The position numbers and the translations under genes were made by a program. Of a stretch of 64,000 bases of DNA, positions 48,636 through 58,251 are shown piece by piece. This DNA comes from UBA285 sp049970695 (GTDB lineage Archaea > Thermoproteota > Thermoprotei_A > Sulfolobales > Desulfurococcaceae), in NCBI GenBank assembly GCA_049970695.1, contig JBMFML010000002.1, forward strand, positions 62,001 to 126,000, in the 5' to 3' direction. Position 1 is the stretch's first letter, and the number at the start of each line of letters is the position of its first letter. Below the pieces are notes generated by a model. The model saw only the letters and a program-made list of their open reading frames with translations. It did not search any database and was not told the origin of the DNA.

Positions 48636-50546
48636 CTAGCCTATATTGAGAAGCTCCCTTAATTTGTTTTTCACACGATCGGCAACCACTTCTCCGTCTA
48701 CTTTACCTCTGGCGTACTTCATTACCTCGCTCATCACTATAGAAAATGCTTTGTGGGGTCTTTCACGCAGCTTTGCTTCATTGTCTTTGATGACCCTTAC
48801 TATCAGCGAGTCGAGCTCCTCTAAGCGGATCCTCTTCAAGCCCAGTGCTTCTATTGCGCTTGAGACGGTTGTACCCGGATTCTTTGCCAGGTAGGCCAGC
48901 ACGTCAGGTACGGCTTCTTTAGATATCACACCATCTCTTAAAGCCCTGATGACGTCCTCAATTACGTCTTCCCCTAGTTCATCGACTGGAACGCCCTCTC
49001 TTCTTAGTGCTGGAATAGTGTTTACGAGCATTGAGGCAATCACGGTGTAGGGTACTCTATCACCATACTTACCAGCCAAGTACTCATAGAAATCAAGCCT
49101 TAATTCATTTAGCAAGGCTACGGCCAGCTCCTTGCTTAGCTTGTGGACCTCTATTAGCTTCTTTAACTTGACATCGGGGTGTTCGGGTACCAACTTATCA
49201 GCTTCGCTGAGAAGCTCGGGAGTTATGGCAATAGGCGGTATATCTGTCTCAGGGTACATTCGCGCAGCGCCAGGCCTGGGCCTCATGTACCTCGTGGTTC
49301 CATCCGGGTTGGAAGCGCGGGTTTCTTCGGGAACGCCGATAACCGCGTAGGCAGACCTCTCCGCGACCGCTCTAAGCGCTCTCTCTGCTTTAGACCTGTC
49401 ATCAGCTACAATGACTATGGCGTCTCTTTCCGGGTTAGCCCCTGTGCTTGAATAGAGCTTCTCGACTTCTTCTGGCTTTATGCCATAGCCCGGTAATTCG
49501 TCTGTGTGAAAGATGCCCCCAACGCCTCCCCACACTCTCGCGTAGTCGCTGAGCTCCGTTCCAAATCGTCTGCCCGGCTGCACGGTTTTTCCCAGCAGCC
49601 CCTTGAACCCGGGTAAAACAAGGGCTAACACAGTACCGTTCGGCATACTAAAGGCTTTCTTGATAATCTTCGATTCCGTGTCTTTGAAGACTTCGCCTAC
49701 GTCGACAAACTCCGGCTTTATGTCTTCGGGTGCCACGTTTCTTTTTCGGAGCTCATCTCTTATTTCGAGGAGCTTCAGTTGTCGCTGAATTTCGTACTCG
49801 ATTACCTTGGGTATTAGGTACAAGTGCTGTATACCTTTTATTTCTACTTTGGCTCCGCCAGCTATGCTTATGTTGAGGTCTTGCCTAATGCTACCAAGGC
49901 CTCTTTTGGCTTTTCCGGTTAGCCTGATGAGCTGTCCTATTTTCAAAGCTGTTTTTAGTGCGAGTTCTGGCGAGTCTATGTCGGGTGCTGTTGAAACCTC
50001 GATTAGTGGTATGCCCAGCCTGTCTAGGGAAAACCTGACTTCACCCTCTTGCTCACTTAGTTTCCTGGCTGCATCTTCCTCGAGACACAGCGTTTGTATA
50101 CCTATTCTTCTACCCTCGACTTCGATATAACCATTCAGAGCCACGAGCGCTGTTCTTTGAAAGCCACTAACGTTGCTACCATCGATTACGATTTTTCTCA
50201 TTACGTGAACTTCGTCAACGATTTTCATGTGTAGAGCCTTTGCTACGGCAAGAGCTGTTAGGAGAGATTCGTGATCGATCGCGTGAGGGGGCTCTTCGTC
50301 TGCCTCCACAAGGCATGATGCATCGAGGGGGGCTTGATACGCGTACGCCCTTCCACGCTTCCACTCGAATATAGCTGCCGGATCTACTTCGCCTGTTTCA
50401 CTGCGCGCGGGTCTAAGATACCTCGTAAACCCTATCTGACCGGCTTCGCTCGACGATGTTGGACAGTGGCAAAACAGCTTTCGTGCAGTATTCAGCTGGA
50501 CGTGTATTTCAAGGCCTACTTTTAGTCCTAGCGAACTGTAGCTCAT
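48636..50546 (-). CDS. gatE: Glu-tRNA(Gln) amidotransferase subunit E
   Basis: A GatB/E-family protein of 636 aa: GLKVGLEIHVQLNT at the start, EPPHAIDHESLLTALAVAKAL, MRPRPGAARMYPETDIPP, and a C-terminal YqeY-like tail. The AspRS-like insertion typical of GatE lies around residues 280-410. With GatD it turns Glu-tRNA(Gln) into Gln-tRNA(Gln), the archaeal route to glutaminyl-tRNA. The ATG at 50546 starts just after gatD ends; GTG 50561, overlapping gatD, is the alternative. Confidence 0.95.
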   Translation of the reverse strand: MSYSSLGLKVGLEIHVQLNTARKLFCHCPTSSSEAGQIGFTRYLRPARSETGEVDPAAIFEWKRGRAYAYQAPLDASCLVEADEEPPHAIDHESLLTALAVAKALHMKIVDEVHVMRKIVIDGSNVSGFQRTALVALNGYIEVEGRRIGIQTLCLEEDAARKLSEQEGEVRFSLDRLGIPLIEVSTAPDIDSPELALKTALKIGQLIRLTGKAKRGLGSIRQDLNISIAGGAKVEIKGIQHLYLIPKVIEYEIQRQLKLLEIRDELRKRNVAPEDIKPEFVDVGEVFKDTESKIIKKAFSMPNGTVLALVLPGFKGLLGKTVQPGRRFGTELSDYARVWGGVGGIFHTDELPGYGIKPEEVEKLYSSTGANPERDAIVIVADDRSKAERALRAVAERSAYAVIGVPEETRASNPDGTTRYMRPRPGAARMYPETDIPPIAITPELLSEADKLVPEHPDVKLKKLIEVHKLSKELAVALLNELRLDFYEYLAGKYGDRVPYTVIASMLVNTIPALRREGVPVDELGEDVIEDVIRALRDGVISKEAVPDVLAYLAKNPGTTVSSAIEALGLKRIRLEELDSLIVRVIKDNEAKLRERPHKAFSIVMSEVMKYARGKVDGEVVADRVKNKLRELLNIG

Positions 50547-50548
50547 GC

Positions 50549-51901
50549 TCAATGAGGCCACCTCGGGTATAAGTCAGGAGTGTGTCTTTCACTTAACTCG
50601 CCAACCAGATTTGTCTCCATTACTCTCTTGACTTCTTTCAAGTCGCGAGTTACAGAGCCTAGAATCCAGGACAGCTTGACGTAAGCGGTTTCGGGGAGCA
50701 TATCGTGCCCAGGAATAACACCTGCTTCAAGTAGCCTTCTACCAGTGCTGTAGACGTACATGTTTACTCTCCCAAAGAGGCATTGACTTGTCATGACTAC
50801 TGGTATGCCCGAGTCGACAGCCCTCTTAATGGAGTCTACAAGTCTATTTGAAACGTGTCCCAGGCCCGTTCCCTCGAGAACTATTCCGTGGTAGCCTCTG
50901 TCTACCAAGTAGTCTATAATCTCGGAGCTCATGCCCGGGTAGAACTTCACGAGAGCAACTTTTTCGTCGAACTTTGCCTTCAAATTGGGCACTTTCTCGC
51001 CGCGGTATTCGTAAATCTTGCCAGTTATGGTAATTTCGCGCCTAACGACGTTCACCAGCGCTATTGGCTTGTCATTTATTGACTGGAAGGCGTCTCTACG
51101 GCTTGTGTGCATTTTTCTCGCCCTCACGCCTCTGTGTACGGCCATTACTTCATCGGATAGAGATGCATGCATCGTTATCACAGACTCTGCAAACGGCGCT
51201 TTAGCGGCAACTAAAATGGCGGCAATGAGGTTTGTGGCGGCATCTGTGCTTGGCCTATCACTACTCCTCTGGGCACCCACAAACACTATTGGAACAGGTT
51301 TGTTCTGTACGGCAAAAGCCAGGGCTGCAGCCGAATAAGCCATGGTGTCCGTTCCGTGCGCTACTACAACACCTGCTACACCGCTCACAACGTCTCTGTA
51401 TACTTCTACTGCTATTTTCTCCCAGAGCGCCGGCGTCATGTCTTCGCTAAAAATACTCATTACTTCTCTAACTGAGAGCACTGCTATTTCTCCTATTTCA
51501 GGAATCCACTCAGTTATTTCCTCGGGCTTAAGCGCAGGAGTTACTGCACCTGTTTCGTAATCTACTTTTGATGCTATAGTTCCACCAGTGCTTATCAGTG
51601 AGATGTAAGGGAGGGTACCTGGAGTGAGCATCGAGGGTGCCCTGCTCCCTCTTTTTTGCTCGCCGCGCTTGCCTAACAATTCTATGGACTCTATTCTTGA
51701 CACATCAATACCCACGTTGTAGCCGTTTTCTAGCTTTATCACAAGTATTCTAGGGCTCTCGTAGAGCTGAGGTCTTGGCATTAATATTCCTTCTAGTGTG
51801 GTTCCATCTCTGAACCTTACGAGTATTCTGTCGCCGGGCTCTATGCGCTTATGTGCGAGGTGCTCTGCAAGACTACCCGTGTATCCGTAGTAAATTAGCA
51901 T
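50549..51901 (-). CDS. gatD: Glu-tRNA(Gln) amidotransferase subunit D
   Basis: A 450-aa GatD: an N-terminal beta domain (1-85, GDRILVRFRDGTTLEGIL), then an L-asparaginase fold with the catalytic Thr in ISTGGTIASK, AHGTDTMAYSAAAL and VGAQRSSDRPSTDA. It supplies ammonia from glutamine to GatE. The ATG at 51901 has a TATA-like TCTATTTATCC about 35 bp upstream (minus strand). It forms an operon with gatE. Confidence 0.95.
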   Translation of the reverse strand: MLIYYGYTGSLAEHLAHKRIEPGDRILVRFRDGTTLEGILMPRPQLYESPRILVIKLENGYNVGIDVSRIESIELLGKRGEQKRGSRAPSMLTPGTLPYISLISTGGTIASKVDYETGAVTPALKPEEITEWIPEIGEIAVLSVREVMSIFSEDMTPALWEKIAVEVYRDVVSGVAGVVVAHGTDTMAYSAAALAFAVQNKPVPIVFVGAQRSSDRPSTDAATNLIAAILVAAKAPFAESVITMHASLSDEVMAVHRGVRARKMHTSRRDAFQSINDKPIALVNVVRREITITGKIYEYRGEKVPNLKAKFDEKVALVKFYPGMSSEIIDYLVDRGYHGIVLEGTGLGHVSNRLVDSIKRAVDSGIPVVMTSQCLFGRVNMYVYSTGRRLLEAGVIPGHDMLPETAYVKLSWILGSVTRDLKEVKRVMETNLVGELSERHTPDLYPRWPH

Positions 51902-52026
51902 GAAGGCACCGTACTGTTAGTAACCACTAGGGGGATAAATAGAATAATCAATGATAAGGTAAAGTTGCAACCTAGTGTTTTTAGTGTTTTTGAGCAATTT
52001 CTATCTTTTAAGAACAAGTTGTAAAA

Positions 52027-52191
52027 CTAGAGCGGGGCTTCCGCGGCCTCAGTCTTTGCGCTAACAAACCTTCTAACGTATTCTACTCTATTCCTGACCC
52101 TAGGCGGCTTATTCTTCTTAGGCTTTGGAGGTATCTTGGGCGTCTGGCTCCTGACTTTTCCTGCCTTCGTGAGCGAGCCGTGGGTTGGCAT
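52027..52191 (-). CDS. rps30e: Ribosomal protein eS30
   Basis: A 54-aa protein with the S30e signature MPTHGSLTKAGKVRSQTP, a proline/lysine-rich middle (KIPPKPKKNKPPRVRNR) and YVRRFV. It is a small-subunit protein. The ATG at 52191 is fixed by this conserved N-terminus. A minus-strand TATA-like ATTTTAAGTAC near 52227-52237 gives a 15-nt leader; the closer CTTATAAA directly before the ATG is too near to be its promoter. Confidence 0.93.
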   Translation of the reverse strand: MPTHGSLTKAGKVRSQTPKIPPKPKKNKPPRVRNRVEYVRRFVSAKTEAAEAPL

Positions 52192-52281
52192 TTATAAGCA
52201 CCCACTTACAGCATAGTGTGAAAGCGGTACTTAAAATATTTTACTGCAGAAAAACTTTAAATCTAGAGGCCGGGTTTGAGC

Positions 52282-53493
52282 ATGCAAAGTAAAGTCTACA
52301 TCGTTGAAACCCCCATTGGCGTAATCGCTGTTGACGGTAAGAGCCAGTTAGTAGAGTTTGTCCCAGCACCTTCGAGGCTAGACGATCTTGTCGAATACCT
52401 CATAAGCATTGAAAAGGGAGATGTGACAAAACAGCACGAGGAGCTCTTTACAAAGCTTAAGGAAAAAAACATGGTTAACGTAGTAACAGAACATTACTCA
52501 ACAGCGAAAATAGCATCGCAGCTAGGACTGAGCCCAGAGGTCTTGCCCGGCAACGAGCCTGCTTTAGCGGTTAGGAAAAACCTCGCTGAGCTCGCAGTAA
52601 GGCTTAACTTTGCCAAAACGCCTGAAGAGTTCTACGAAAAGCTCCATGAAATAATGCTTGAATACGCGAGGAGGAAACTGAGAAGAGAAGCGCAAAAGAG
52701 AGACTTACTGGCAGTGCAAGCTATTCGCGCAATAGACGACATAGATAGAACAATAAACCTATACATTGCAAGGCTGAGGGAGTGGTATAGCCTTCACTTC
52801 CCTGAACTCGACGAACTGGTAAAAGACCACGAGAAGTATGCGAGGCTAGTGCACGAATTAAAGGATAGGTCGAACTTTACGAGAGAGAACTTAAGGAAAC
52901 TCGGCATTTCAGAGACCGACGCCGAGAAAATAGAAGAGGCGGCTAAGTCCAGCATTGGTGCTGAGTTGAGCGACTTCGACTTGGAGCATATTTCAACGCT
53001 TGCTGGTATAATACTAGACCTCTACAGTCTTAGAGAGGTACTGGAAAAGTATATTGATGCGGTAATGAAGGAGGTGGCGCCAAACATAGTAGCGCTCGTA
53101 GGTCCTAAACTAGGTGCGAGGCTCCTAAGCCTTGCTGGTGGCCTCGAAAAACTCGCAAAGTTGCCAGCAAGCACTATACAAGTACTTGGAGCAGAGAAGG
53201 CCTTATTTAGAGCCTTGAGGACTGGTGGTAAGCCGCCGAAGCACGGAGTAATCTTCCAGCACCCTGCAATACACAGGAGTCCGAGGTGGCAGAGAGGTAA
53301 AATAGCTAGAGCACTTGCAGCAAAACTCGCCATAGCTGCAAAAGTAGACTACTTCACTGGCAAGTTCATAGGCGACAAGCTAGTCGAAGAATTCCAGGCA
53401 AGAGTAGAAGAGGTCAAGAAGCTGTATCCCAAGCCACCGCCAAAGACCAAGCAGCCAACAGAAAAACCCACTAAGAAGAAAGAAAAGAAGTAG
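52282..53493 (+). CDS. nop5: C/D sRNP core protein Nop5 (Nop56/58)
   Basis: A 403-aa Nop5: N-terminal fibrillarin-binding domain, central coiled coil (about 115-240), and the NOP domain that binds L7Ae-sRNA (NIVALVGPKLGARLLSLAGGL, then GIIFQHP-type VIFQHPAIHRSPRWQRGKIA). The tail is Lys-rich. It holds fibrillarin on C/D sRNAs such as those in this window. ATG 52282 is close to the family N-terminus; TTG 52276 is an alternative. TATA-like CTTTAAAT (52255-52262) would make the mRNA almost leaderless. Confidence 0.96.
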   Translation: MQSKVYIVETPIGVIAVDGKSQLVEFVPAPSRLDDLVEYLISIEKGDVTKQHEELFTKLKEKNMVNVVTEHYSTAKIASQLGLSPEVLPGNEPALAVRKNLAELAVRLNFAKTPEEFYEKLHEIMLEYARRKLRREAQKRDLLAVQAIRAIDDIDRTINLYIARLREWYSLHFPELDELVKDHEKYARLVHELKDRSNFTRENLRKLGISETDAEKIEEAAKSSIGAELSDFDLEHISTLAGIILDLYSLREVLEKYIDAVMKEVAPNIVALVGPKLGARLLSLAGGLEKLAKLPASTIQVLGAEKALFRALRTGGKPPKHGVIFQHPAIHRSPRWQRGKIARALAAKLAIAAKVDYFTGKFIGDKLVEEFQARVEEVKKLYPKPPPKTKQPTEKPTKKKEKK

Positions 53494-53505
53494 GGGGCTT
53501 GCCAC

Positions 53506-54210
53506 ATGAGCTCTGTTATAAGTGTTAAACCCCACGAGAAGTACTACGGCGTCTACGTTGCCGAATTCGAAGACGGCAGCATGAGGCTTGCAACGAAAAA
53601 CCTGGTACCAGGTCACAGGGTTTACGGAGAGAGGCTCTTCAGAGTCGAGGGAGTGGAGTACAGAGAGTGGAACGCTTTTAGGAGCAAGCTAGCCGCGGCA
53701 CTGCTAAATGGGCTCGAAGAACAGCCAATTAGAGAAGGGCATGCAATACTATACCTCGGAGTAGCCTCTGGTACTACTGCAAGCCACATTTCTGACATAG
53801 TGGGTCCCCGCGGCAGAATATATGGAGTCGACATTGCACCAAGAGTCCTGCGCGAGTTTCTGCTAGTAGCCGATGTCAGGAAAAACCTCTTCCCAATACT
53901 CGGTGATGCTAGAAAGCCGCAGGAATATAGGCACGTAGTCGAGCTCGTAGACGGGATATACGCTGACATAGCACAGCCCGAGCAAGCGGCAATAGTAGCT
54001 GACAACGCGGACATGTTCCTCGCCGAGGGCGGGTACCTCCTTCTAGCAATTAAGGCTAGAAGCATTGACGTGACTAAAGAGCCGAGCGAGATTTACAAGA
54101 GAGAAATAAACACTCTCAGAGACCGCGGATTTGAGATAGTAGATGTAGTTCACTTAGAGCCCTACGATAAGGATCACGCAATGATATACGCGAGGTTTCG
54201 CAAAAAGTAG
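53506..54210 (+). CDS. flpA: Fibrillarin (2'-O-methyltransferase FlpA)
   Basis: A 234-aa fibrillarin: GHAILYLGVASGTTASHISDIVGPRG (SAM-binding motif I), YGVDIAPR, YADIAQPEQAAI, and LLAIKARSID. It is the catalytic subunit of C/D sRNPs, methylating ribose 2'-OH in rRNA and tRNA. It starts 12 bp after nop5, the standard archaeal operon. Confidence 0.96.
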   Translation: MSSVISVKPHEKYYGVYVAEFEDGSMRLATKNLVPGHRVYGERLFRVEGVEYREWNAFRSKLAAALLNGLEEQPIREGHAILYLGVASGTTASHISDIVGPRGRIYGVDIAPRVLREFLLVADVRKNLFPILGDARKPQEYRHVVELVDGIYADIAQPEQAAIVADNADMFLAEGGYLLLAIKARSIDVTKEPSEIYKREINTLRDRGFEIVDVVHLEPYDKDHAMIYARFRKK

Positions 54211-54241
54211 CTGAGCACATTTACTTCTGCGGGAATCCTGC

Positions 54242-55135
54242 TTGGATCCCGATAGGAGCGCTCAAGAGCCGCTGATAGAGGAAGTAGCAAAGACCGTGAG
54301 GAGAGCGGGTGGACTAGTCGATATTATCTCTTACCCTTCAGCAAATAGAAGCGTAGACCTAGTAGTATCCGCGGGAGAAGAAAAAATATTCTTAAAAGTA
54401 ACGCATGATCTGAAGTCCATTAGCAGGACCGAGGCCGAAGACCTGATCAAGGCGGAAAAAGCATATAGTGTTGCAACGGCTGTAATTGCAACTAAAAATC
54501 ACGAAAAAGAGCTAGAGGACGACGTCGTTTATTATAAGCAGAACATAAAAGCCTTAACACCCAAAACCCTCGAGAAGTACCTGAGAGGAGAGAAACCAAT
54601 AGTTGCCTCAATAAAGGGTAATTACGTGTTAAAAATCAACCCAGAGAGGTTCAGGAAAAAACGGCTAGAACACGGCTATAGTAGAGGAGAGCTTGCAAGG
54701 CTCTTGGGTGTTACTAGCAAAGCTATATACATGTACGAAAGAGGTGAGATGTTCATATCGCTGGAAAAGGCCCTTACCCTCGCTTCGCTACTTGGAGAAG
54801 ACATTTTCGAAGAGCTCTCGCTCTCAAAGCTCGAGACAGCTTCAACGATTAAACCATGTATTCCGAGAGACGGCCTCGAGAGGCTCATATACAGCTTGGC
54901 AACTTCTTTTGAACGCGAATTTCTAAACTTCAATAAAATACCAATAGACGCCGTAGTCAAGACGGCGCAGCCGATTTCTATTGTAAAGAAAACCAGTAAT
55001 GACGTTAAAGAAAAGCTGGAAAACGCCGAGAAAATCGCGAGCAGGGTTAGAACCGAGATAGTAGTTGTTGAAGGCCCCAGAGACTTAGAAAGGCTTAGAG
55101 AGCTAATAGTTAGAGCAAGCAGTCAGCAGTACTAG
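54242..55135 (+). CDS. HTH-type transcriptional regulator (COG1395-like)
   Basis: A 297-aa protein with an N-terminal restriction-endonuclease-like fold domain (1-130) and a Cro/CI-type helix-turn-helix (about 145-195: LGVTSKAIYMYERGEMFISLEKALTLASLLG). The C-terminal third resembles the N-terminal domain in its hydrophobic pattern. COG1395 proteins are widespread archaeal regulators of unknown targets. It follows flpA by 31 bp with a TTG start. Confidence 0.82.
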   Translation: MDPDRSAQEPLIEEVAKTVRRAGGLVDIISYPSANRSVDLVVSAGEEKIFLKVTHDLKSISRTEAEDLIKAEKAYSVATAVIATKNHEKELEDDVVYYKQNIKALTPKTLEKYLRGEKPIVASIKGNYVLKINPERFRKKRLEHGYSRGELARLLGVTSKAIYMYERGEMFISLEKALTLASLLGEDIFEELSLSKLETASTIKPCIPRDGLERLIYSLATSFEREFLNFNKIPIDAVVKTAQPISIVKKTSNDVKEKLENAEKIASRVRTEIVVVEGPRDLERLRELIVRASSQQY

Positions 55136-55148
55136 TGGTTGTAGCTGA

Positions 55149-55685
55149 ATGTATAGGCTAGTGATAACCGGAAGGCCTGGTATTGGTAAATCAACATTAT
55201 TTAATGCCATAGTAGCAGCGCTTAAATCGGAAAACTACGTTGTAGGAGGCTTCATAGCCCCGGAAGTGAGGCATCAGGGAGCTAGAATAGGCTTCAAGGT
55301 AGTTGACCTCGCGAGTGGCGAAGAAGCCTGGCTCGCTATGAAAGGCTCGGATAGCAAAGTACGCGTTGGCTCCTACGGAGTACTTATCAACGAAGCTTCT
55401 AAGCTTGTTGAAAAAGCCCTTAGATATGCCATTGAAAAAGCAGATGTAATAGCAGTAGATGAAGTAGGACCTATGGAGCTCAAGTTGCCTGTTTTTAAAC
55501 CGCTCCTATTAGAAGCTCTCAGGTCTCAAAAGCCGGCTATTTTAGTGGTTCACATTAAGCTCAATGACCCAGACATACTCTCCTATCTTAAAAACGCGAA
55601 AAAAGTAGTGCTCACGCTTGAGAACAGGGAAATGTACAGGAGGACTTTACCAATGGAGGTCTTAAACGAGCTTAAAAGACCCTAA
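55149..55685 (+). CDS. THEP1-type nucleoside-triphosphatase
   Basis: A 178-aa P-loop NTPase: Walker A ITGRPGIGKST, Walker B VIAVDEVGPMELK, and a C-terminal helix. THEP1 family enzymes hydrolyse NTPs with broad specificity; the biological role is unclear. It starts 13 bp after the regulator gene and its end overlaps the convergent DUF167 gene by 14 bp. Confidence 0.9.
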   Translation: MYRLVITGRPGIGKSTLFNAIVAALKSENYVVGGFIAPEVRHQGARIGFKVVDLASGEEAWLAMKGSDSKVRVGSYGVLINEASKLVEKALRYAIEKADVIAVDEVGPMELKLPVFKPLLLEALRSQKPAILVVHIKLNDPDILSYLKNAKKVVLTLENREMYRRTLPMEVLNELKRP

Positions 55686-56004
55686 TGACCCGGTAGAGCC
55701 TGCTTTCAACGTCCTCGCAGGAGACATCCTTTATTAAAACCTTCTTCAAACGCTCGCGAACACCATATACTATGTCTACCCTAGAAGAGGGCACATTAAG
55801 TGCTCGCGAGAGGTATCCAACTAGTGCGGCATTGCCCTTACTAGCAATTGGGGCGTTAGTTCTAAAAATCAGGTCATCGCTTTCAATCGTCAAGTACGTA
55901 CCTGAGGGGTCTTCTTCGATTTTTACTGTGAGGATACAGCCCTCAGAGGAGTCCTCGATATTCTTCCTAATAGCTTGCAGAATGTATTGGCGGGGGTCGG
56001 ACAC
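55672..56004 (-). CDS. DUF167 family protein
   Basis: A 110-aa protein with the DUF167 core: TNAPIASKGNAALVGYLSRALNVPSSRVDIVYGVRERLKKVLI. Its fold is known from structural genomics but no activity is established. It follows trm1 by 53 bp at the end of a long minus-strand run. Confidence 0.8.
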   Translation of the reverse strand: MSDPRQYILQAIRKNIEDSSEGCILTVKIEEDPSGTYLTIESDDLIFRTNAPIASKGNAALVGYLSRALNVPSSRVDIVYGVRERLKKVLIKDVSCEDVESRLYRVIRVF

Positions 56005-56057
56005 CCAAAGCCCCCACTCTACTTATGATCCGTTTAGCTAAATATACTAAAACCGCT

Positions 56058-57266
56058 TCAAGACGCGTGCCGGACTGCGTGCTTGATGGCTTCAACCAGC
56101 TCGGCGTAGGACGTAGCCACTCTTATGCCTCTCGAATCCATGTGTGTTCGCGAGCACTTTATGCCCTTAGACTTCAGCACTTCTAGGAGTGAGCTTAGCT
56201 TAGGCATGTTTATACCAATAGCGCTGCAGAGCTTGTCGAGCCTATAGTAGGGTTGTTCTATATCAGCTTCCTGGCTCAGTAGCTTGACTATCCTCACAGT
56301 TTCTTCAACAAGCCAGGGAGTTTTATCGATGGTTTTTAGAAGATGCTTTGCAGCATCAGGGTCTTGTACGTTGCAAATCCACGTAGGACCCAGTAGCAGG
56401 GGCCTCGAGCCGCTCGAACACCTTAGATCGCTTACTTCAAAGGGGTCCTCGGCAAGACCCCTTTCAAGCGTGTCACTGCAATACCAGAGATATCCTATAC
56501 ACCTACTAACTACCCTGTAAGCACCACTGGCCCCTCTATGGGCCCTGAAGAACACTCTGACGTAGTGCTTGTGGGCTATCGAAATTACCGGATGTAGCTC
56601 TATTTCGAGAGCCGATGCCCTCAGAACAGTGTTTGCCACTAGGAGCCTGATAGCGTACTCCTTTTCAAAGTCTACTTTTACGCACTTATTCCAGTACCTC
56701 GAAGCCGCTTTGTGGGGGTGTGTGCAGGAGAGCGACGCGACATCCGTTGCCGTCACTCCTAGGAACGCCTCTTTTCCCATAGGTTTAAACGCCGAATCTA
56801 GGAAAGGCGAGGGAGAGCCGTAGGGGTCTATGTCCACGTAATCCACGTAGGCTCCTGAGAGAGCCAAGTTGTTCAAGAGAGTGTTTGCTTCGGAGTTGTA
56901 AGCCTCGAGCCTCTCGCCGAGCCTGTTTAGCTCGATGTTCTTCCTGATATAGTAAGCTGCTCTGGCATCGACGTCATTTAGTATTCCATGCCCCCCAACT
57001 TCGAGACCTATTCTAATGCCCCTAACGCCTGTGCCTGCGAGCGCGTCAACAAAGAAAAAGTCTTTGTCTCGGAAGACGGACTTGAGGAAGAGAACCGTGA
57101 AGTCTCTGCTAACCACGGCCTCAGGATTGTAGAAAACAGGCATCCACGCTGGTTCAAGCTTCCCGTTAGGGCGCTTGTAGAGCTCAGGGTTTGGAGCAAT
57201 TATCTTGGCTAAGCCTTCATGGATCACCACTTCTCTGCCCAAGATTTTGACCAAGCCCGACTCCAC
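56058..57266 (-). CDS. trm1: tRNA (guanine26-N2)-dimethyltransferase Trm1
   Basis: A 402-aa Trm1: FVDALAGTGVRGIRIG (SAM motif I), catalytic VDIDPYGSPSPFLDSA, GVTATDVASLSCTHP, and a C-terminal zinc-less domain with MDSRGIRVATSY. It dimethylates G26 in tRNAs. Position 26 of both tRNAs in this window can be checked: tRNA-Gln has G26. The GTG at 57266 starts 13 nt after the D box of a C/D sRNA on the same strand. Confidence 0.93.
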   Translation of the reverse strand: MESGLVKILGREVVIHEGLAKIIAPNPELYKRPNGKLEPAWMPVFYNPEAVVSRDFTVLFLKSVFRDKDFFFVDALAGTGVRGIRIGLEVGGHGILNDVDARAAYYIRKNIELNRLGERLEAYNSEANTLLNNLALSGAYVDYVDIDPYGSPSPFLDSAFKPMGKEAFLGVTATDVASLSCTHPHKAASRYWNKCVKVDFEKEYAIRLLVANTVLRASALEIELHPVISIAHKHYVRVFFRAHRGASGAYRVVSRCIGYLWYCSDTLERGLAEDPFEVSDLRCSSGSRPLLLGPTWICNVQDPDAAKHLLKTIDKTPWLVEETVRIVKLLSQEADIEQPYYRLDKLCSAIGINMPKLSSLLEVLKSKGIKCSRTHMDSRGIRVATSYAELVEAIKHAVRHAS

Positions 57267-57273
57267 CCTGTTG

Positions 57274-57332
57274 CGGCGTCAGCATGAGAGCTCTTCATCA
57301 CAAGTCAAACGGTTCGCTAGTCATCATCCAGT
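57274..57332 (-). ncRNA. C/D box sRNA in the trm1 leader
   Basis: Minus strand: perfect C ATGATGA (57327-57321), 12-nt guide, D' TTGA (57308-57305, one mismatch), 3-nt spacer CTT, perfect C' GTGATGA (57301-57295), 12-nt guide, perfect D CTGA (57282-57279). It fills the gap between the ATP-grasp gene and trm1 and ends just before the trm1 start. No strong TATA box is seen, so it may be processed from the operon transcript. Targets were not identified. Confidence 0.88.
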
Positions 57333-57363
57333 TGCTGTGAGCTTAAGCTCGACCCAACTTTCA

Positions 57364-58251
57364 CTATTTCTTTGCCTTATTAATAAGGTAGTCTACAATG
57401 AGCTCAGGTGGGTTTACTCCTGTAGCTCTGCGTAATCCCTCCCAGTGTGGAAACGCGTTTACTTCAAGAATGTAGTGCTTTTGGGTCTTCATGTCGAATG
57501 CTATGTCCACTCCAGCGTAGTCCAGTCCGAGAACCTTAACAGACTTTAGTGCAAGTGCGTAAACTTCTGGCTCTTCGGATTCTTTAATGGGCACGCCGCG
57601 AGCTCCTTGTGCTATGTTAGTTTTCCAGCTACTACTAACTCTTTTCATCGCTCCTATTACGTTGTCTCCAACGACGAAGACTCTGTAGTCGTAGCCGGGC
57701 TTGTCGAGGTAGACTTGATAGTAGCTCGGCATTCCAATGTTCTTGAGCCCCCTCGTCACGTAGAAAGCTAGGTCTGCATTGCTTATCAGCATGCTTCCAA
57801 GCCCCAGGCTTCCAACTATTGGCTTGTGCACCGCAATTGCCCTTTTCTCGATAAACCTCATTGCAGAAAACGGATTTTCAGTAACGAGGGTCTCGGGCAC
57901 GGGCAGGCCGCTGAGATGTAGGCGCAAGAGGCATCTAAACTTATCTCTGGCGATGAAAGATGCTGTAGGATTGTTTATCATTGGCACTTGCATTGAAAGA
58001 GCCTCTAGTACACCTAGCCTCTTTAGAAAAGTATCTAGGTTCATGAACAGCCCGAAGTTCCTTAGCAACGCGGCATCTATGTCTATCGGCTCGCTACCGT
58101 GGTATATCTCAACTCCTCGCACGGAGATAAGCGCATCTAGCATGTGAGCCTTTAGGTAAACCGGGGTGTGCCCCTTTGCTGCAATAGCGTCTACAAGCTC
58201 TTTTGCGGTGCCACTTGGGGTCTTTCTGTACTCTATGACGCCTATTTTCAA
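57364..58251 (-). CDS. RimK-type ATP-grasp ligase
   Basis: A 295-aa ATP-grasp ligase: PMINNPTASFIARDKFRCLL, VHKPIVGSLGLGSML (Lys in the ATP loop), GYDYRVFVVGDNVIGAMKR, and metal ligands in ILEVNAFPHWEG. RimK relatives add amino acids, often glutamate, to proteins, coenzymes or LysW-type carriers; the acceptor here is not known and no LysW-like gene is in the window. It overlaps the upstream membrane protein gene by four bases. Confidence 0.8.
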   Translation of the reverse strand: MKIGVIEYRKTPSGTAKELVDAIAAKGHTPVYLKAHMLDALISVRGVEIYHGSEPIDIDAALLRNFGLFMNLDTFLKRLGVLEALSMQVPMINNPTASFIARDKFRCLLRLHLSGLPVPETLVTENPFSAMRFIEKRAIAVHKPIVGSLGLGSMLISNADLAFYVTRGLKNIGMPSYYQVYLDKPGYDYRVFVVGDNVIGAMKRVSSSWKTNIAQGARGVPIKESEEPEVYALALKSVKVLGLDYAGVDIAFDMKTQKHYILEVNAFPHWEGLRRATGVNPPELIVDYLINKAKK

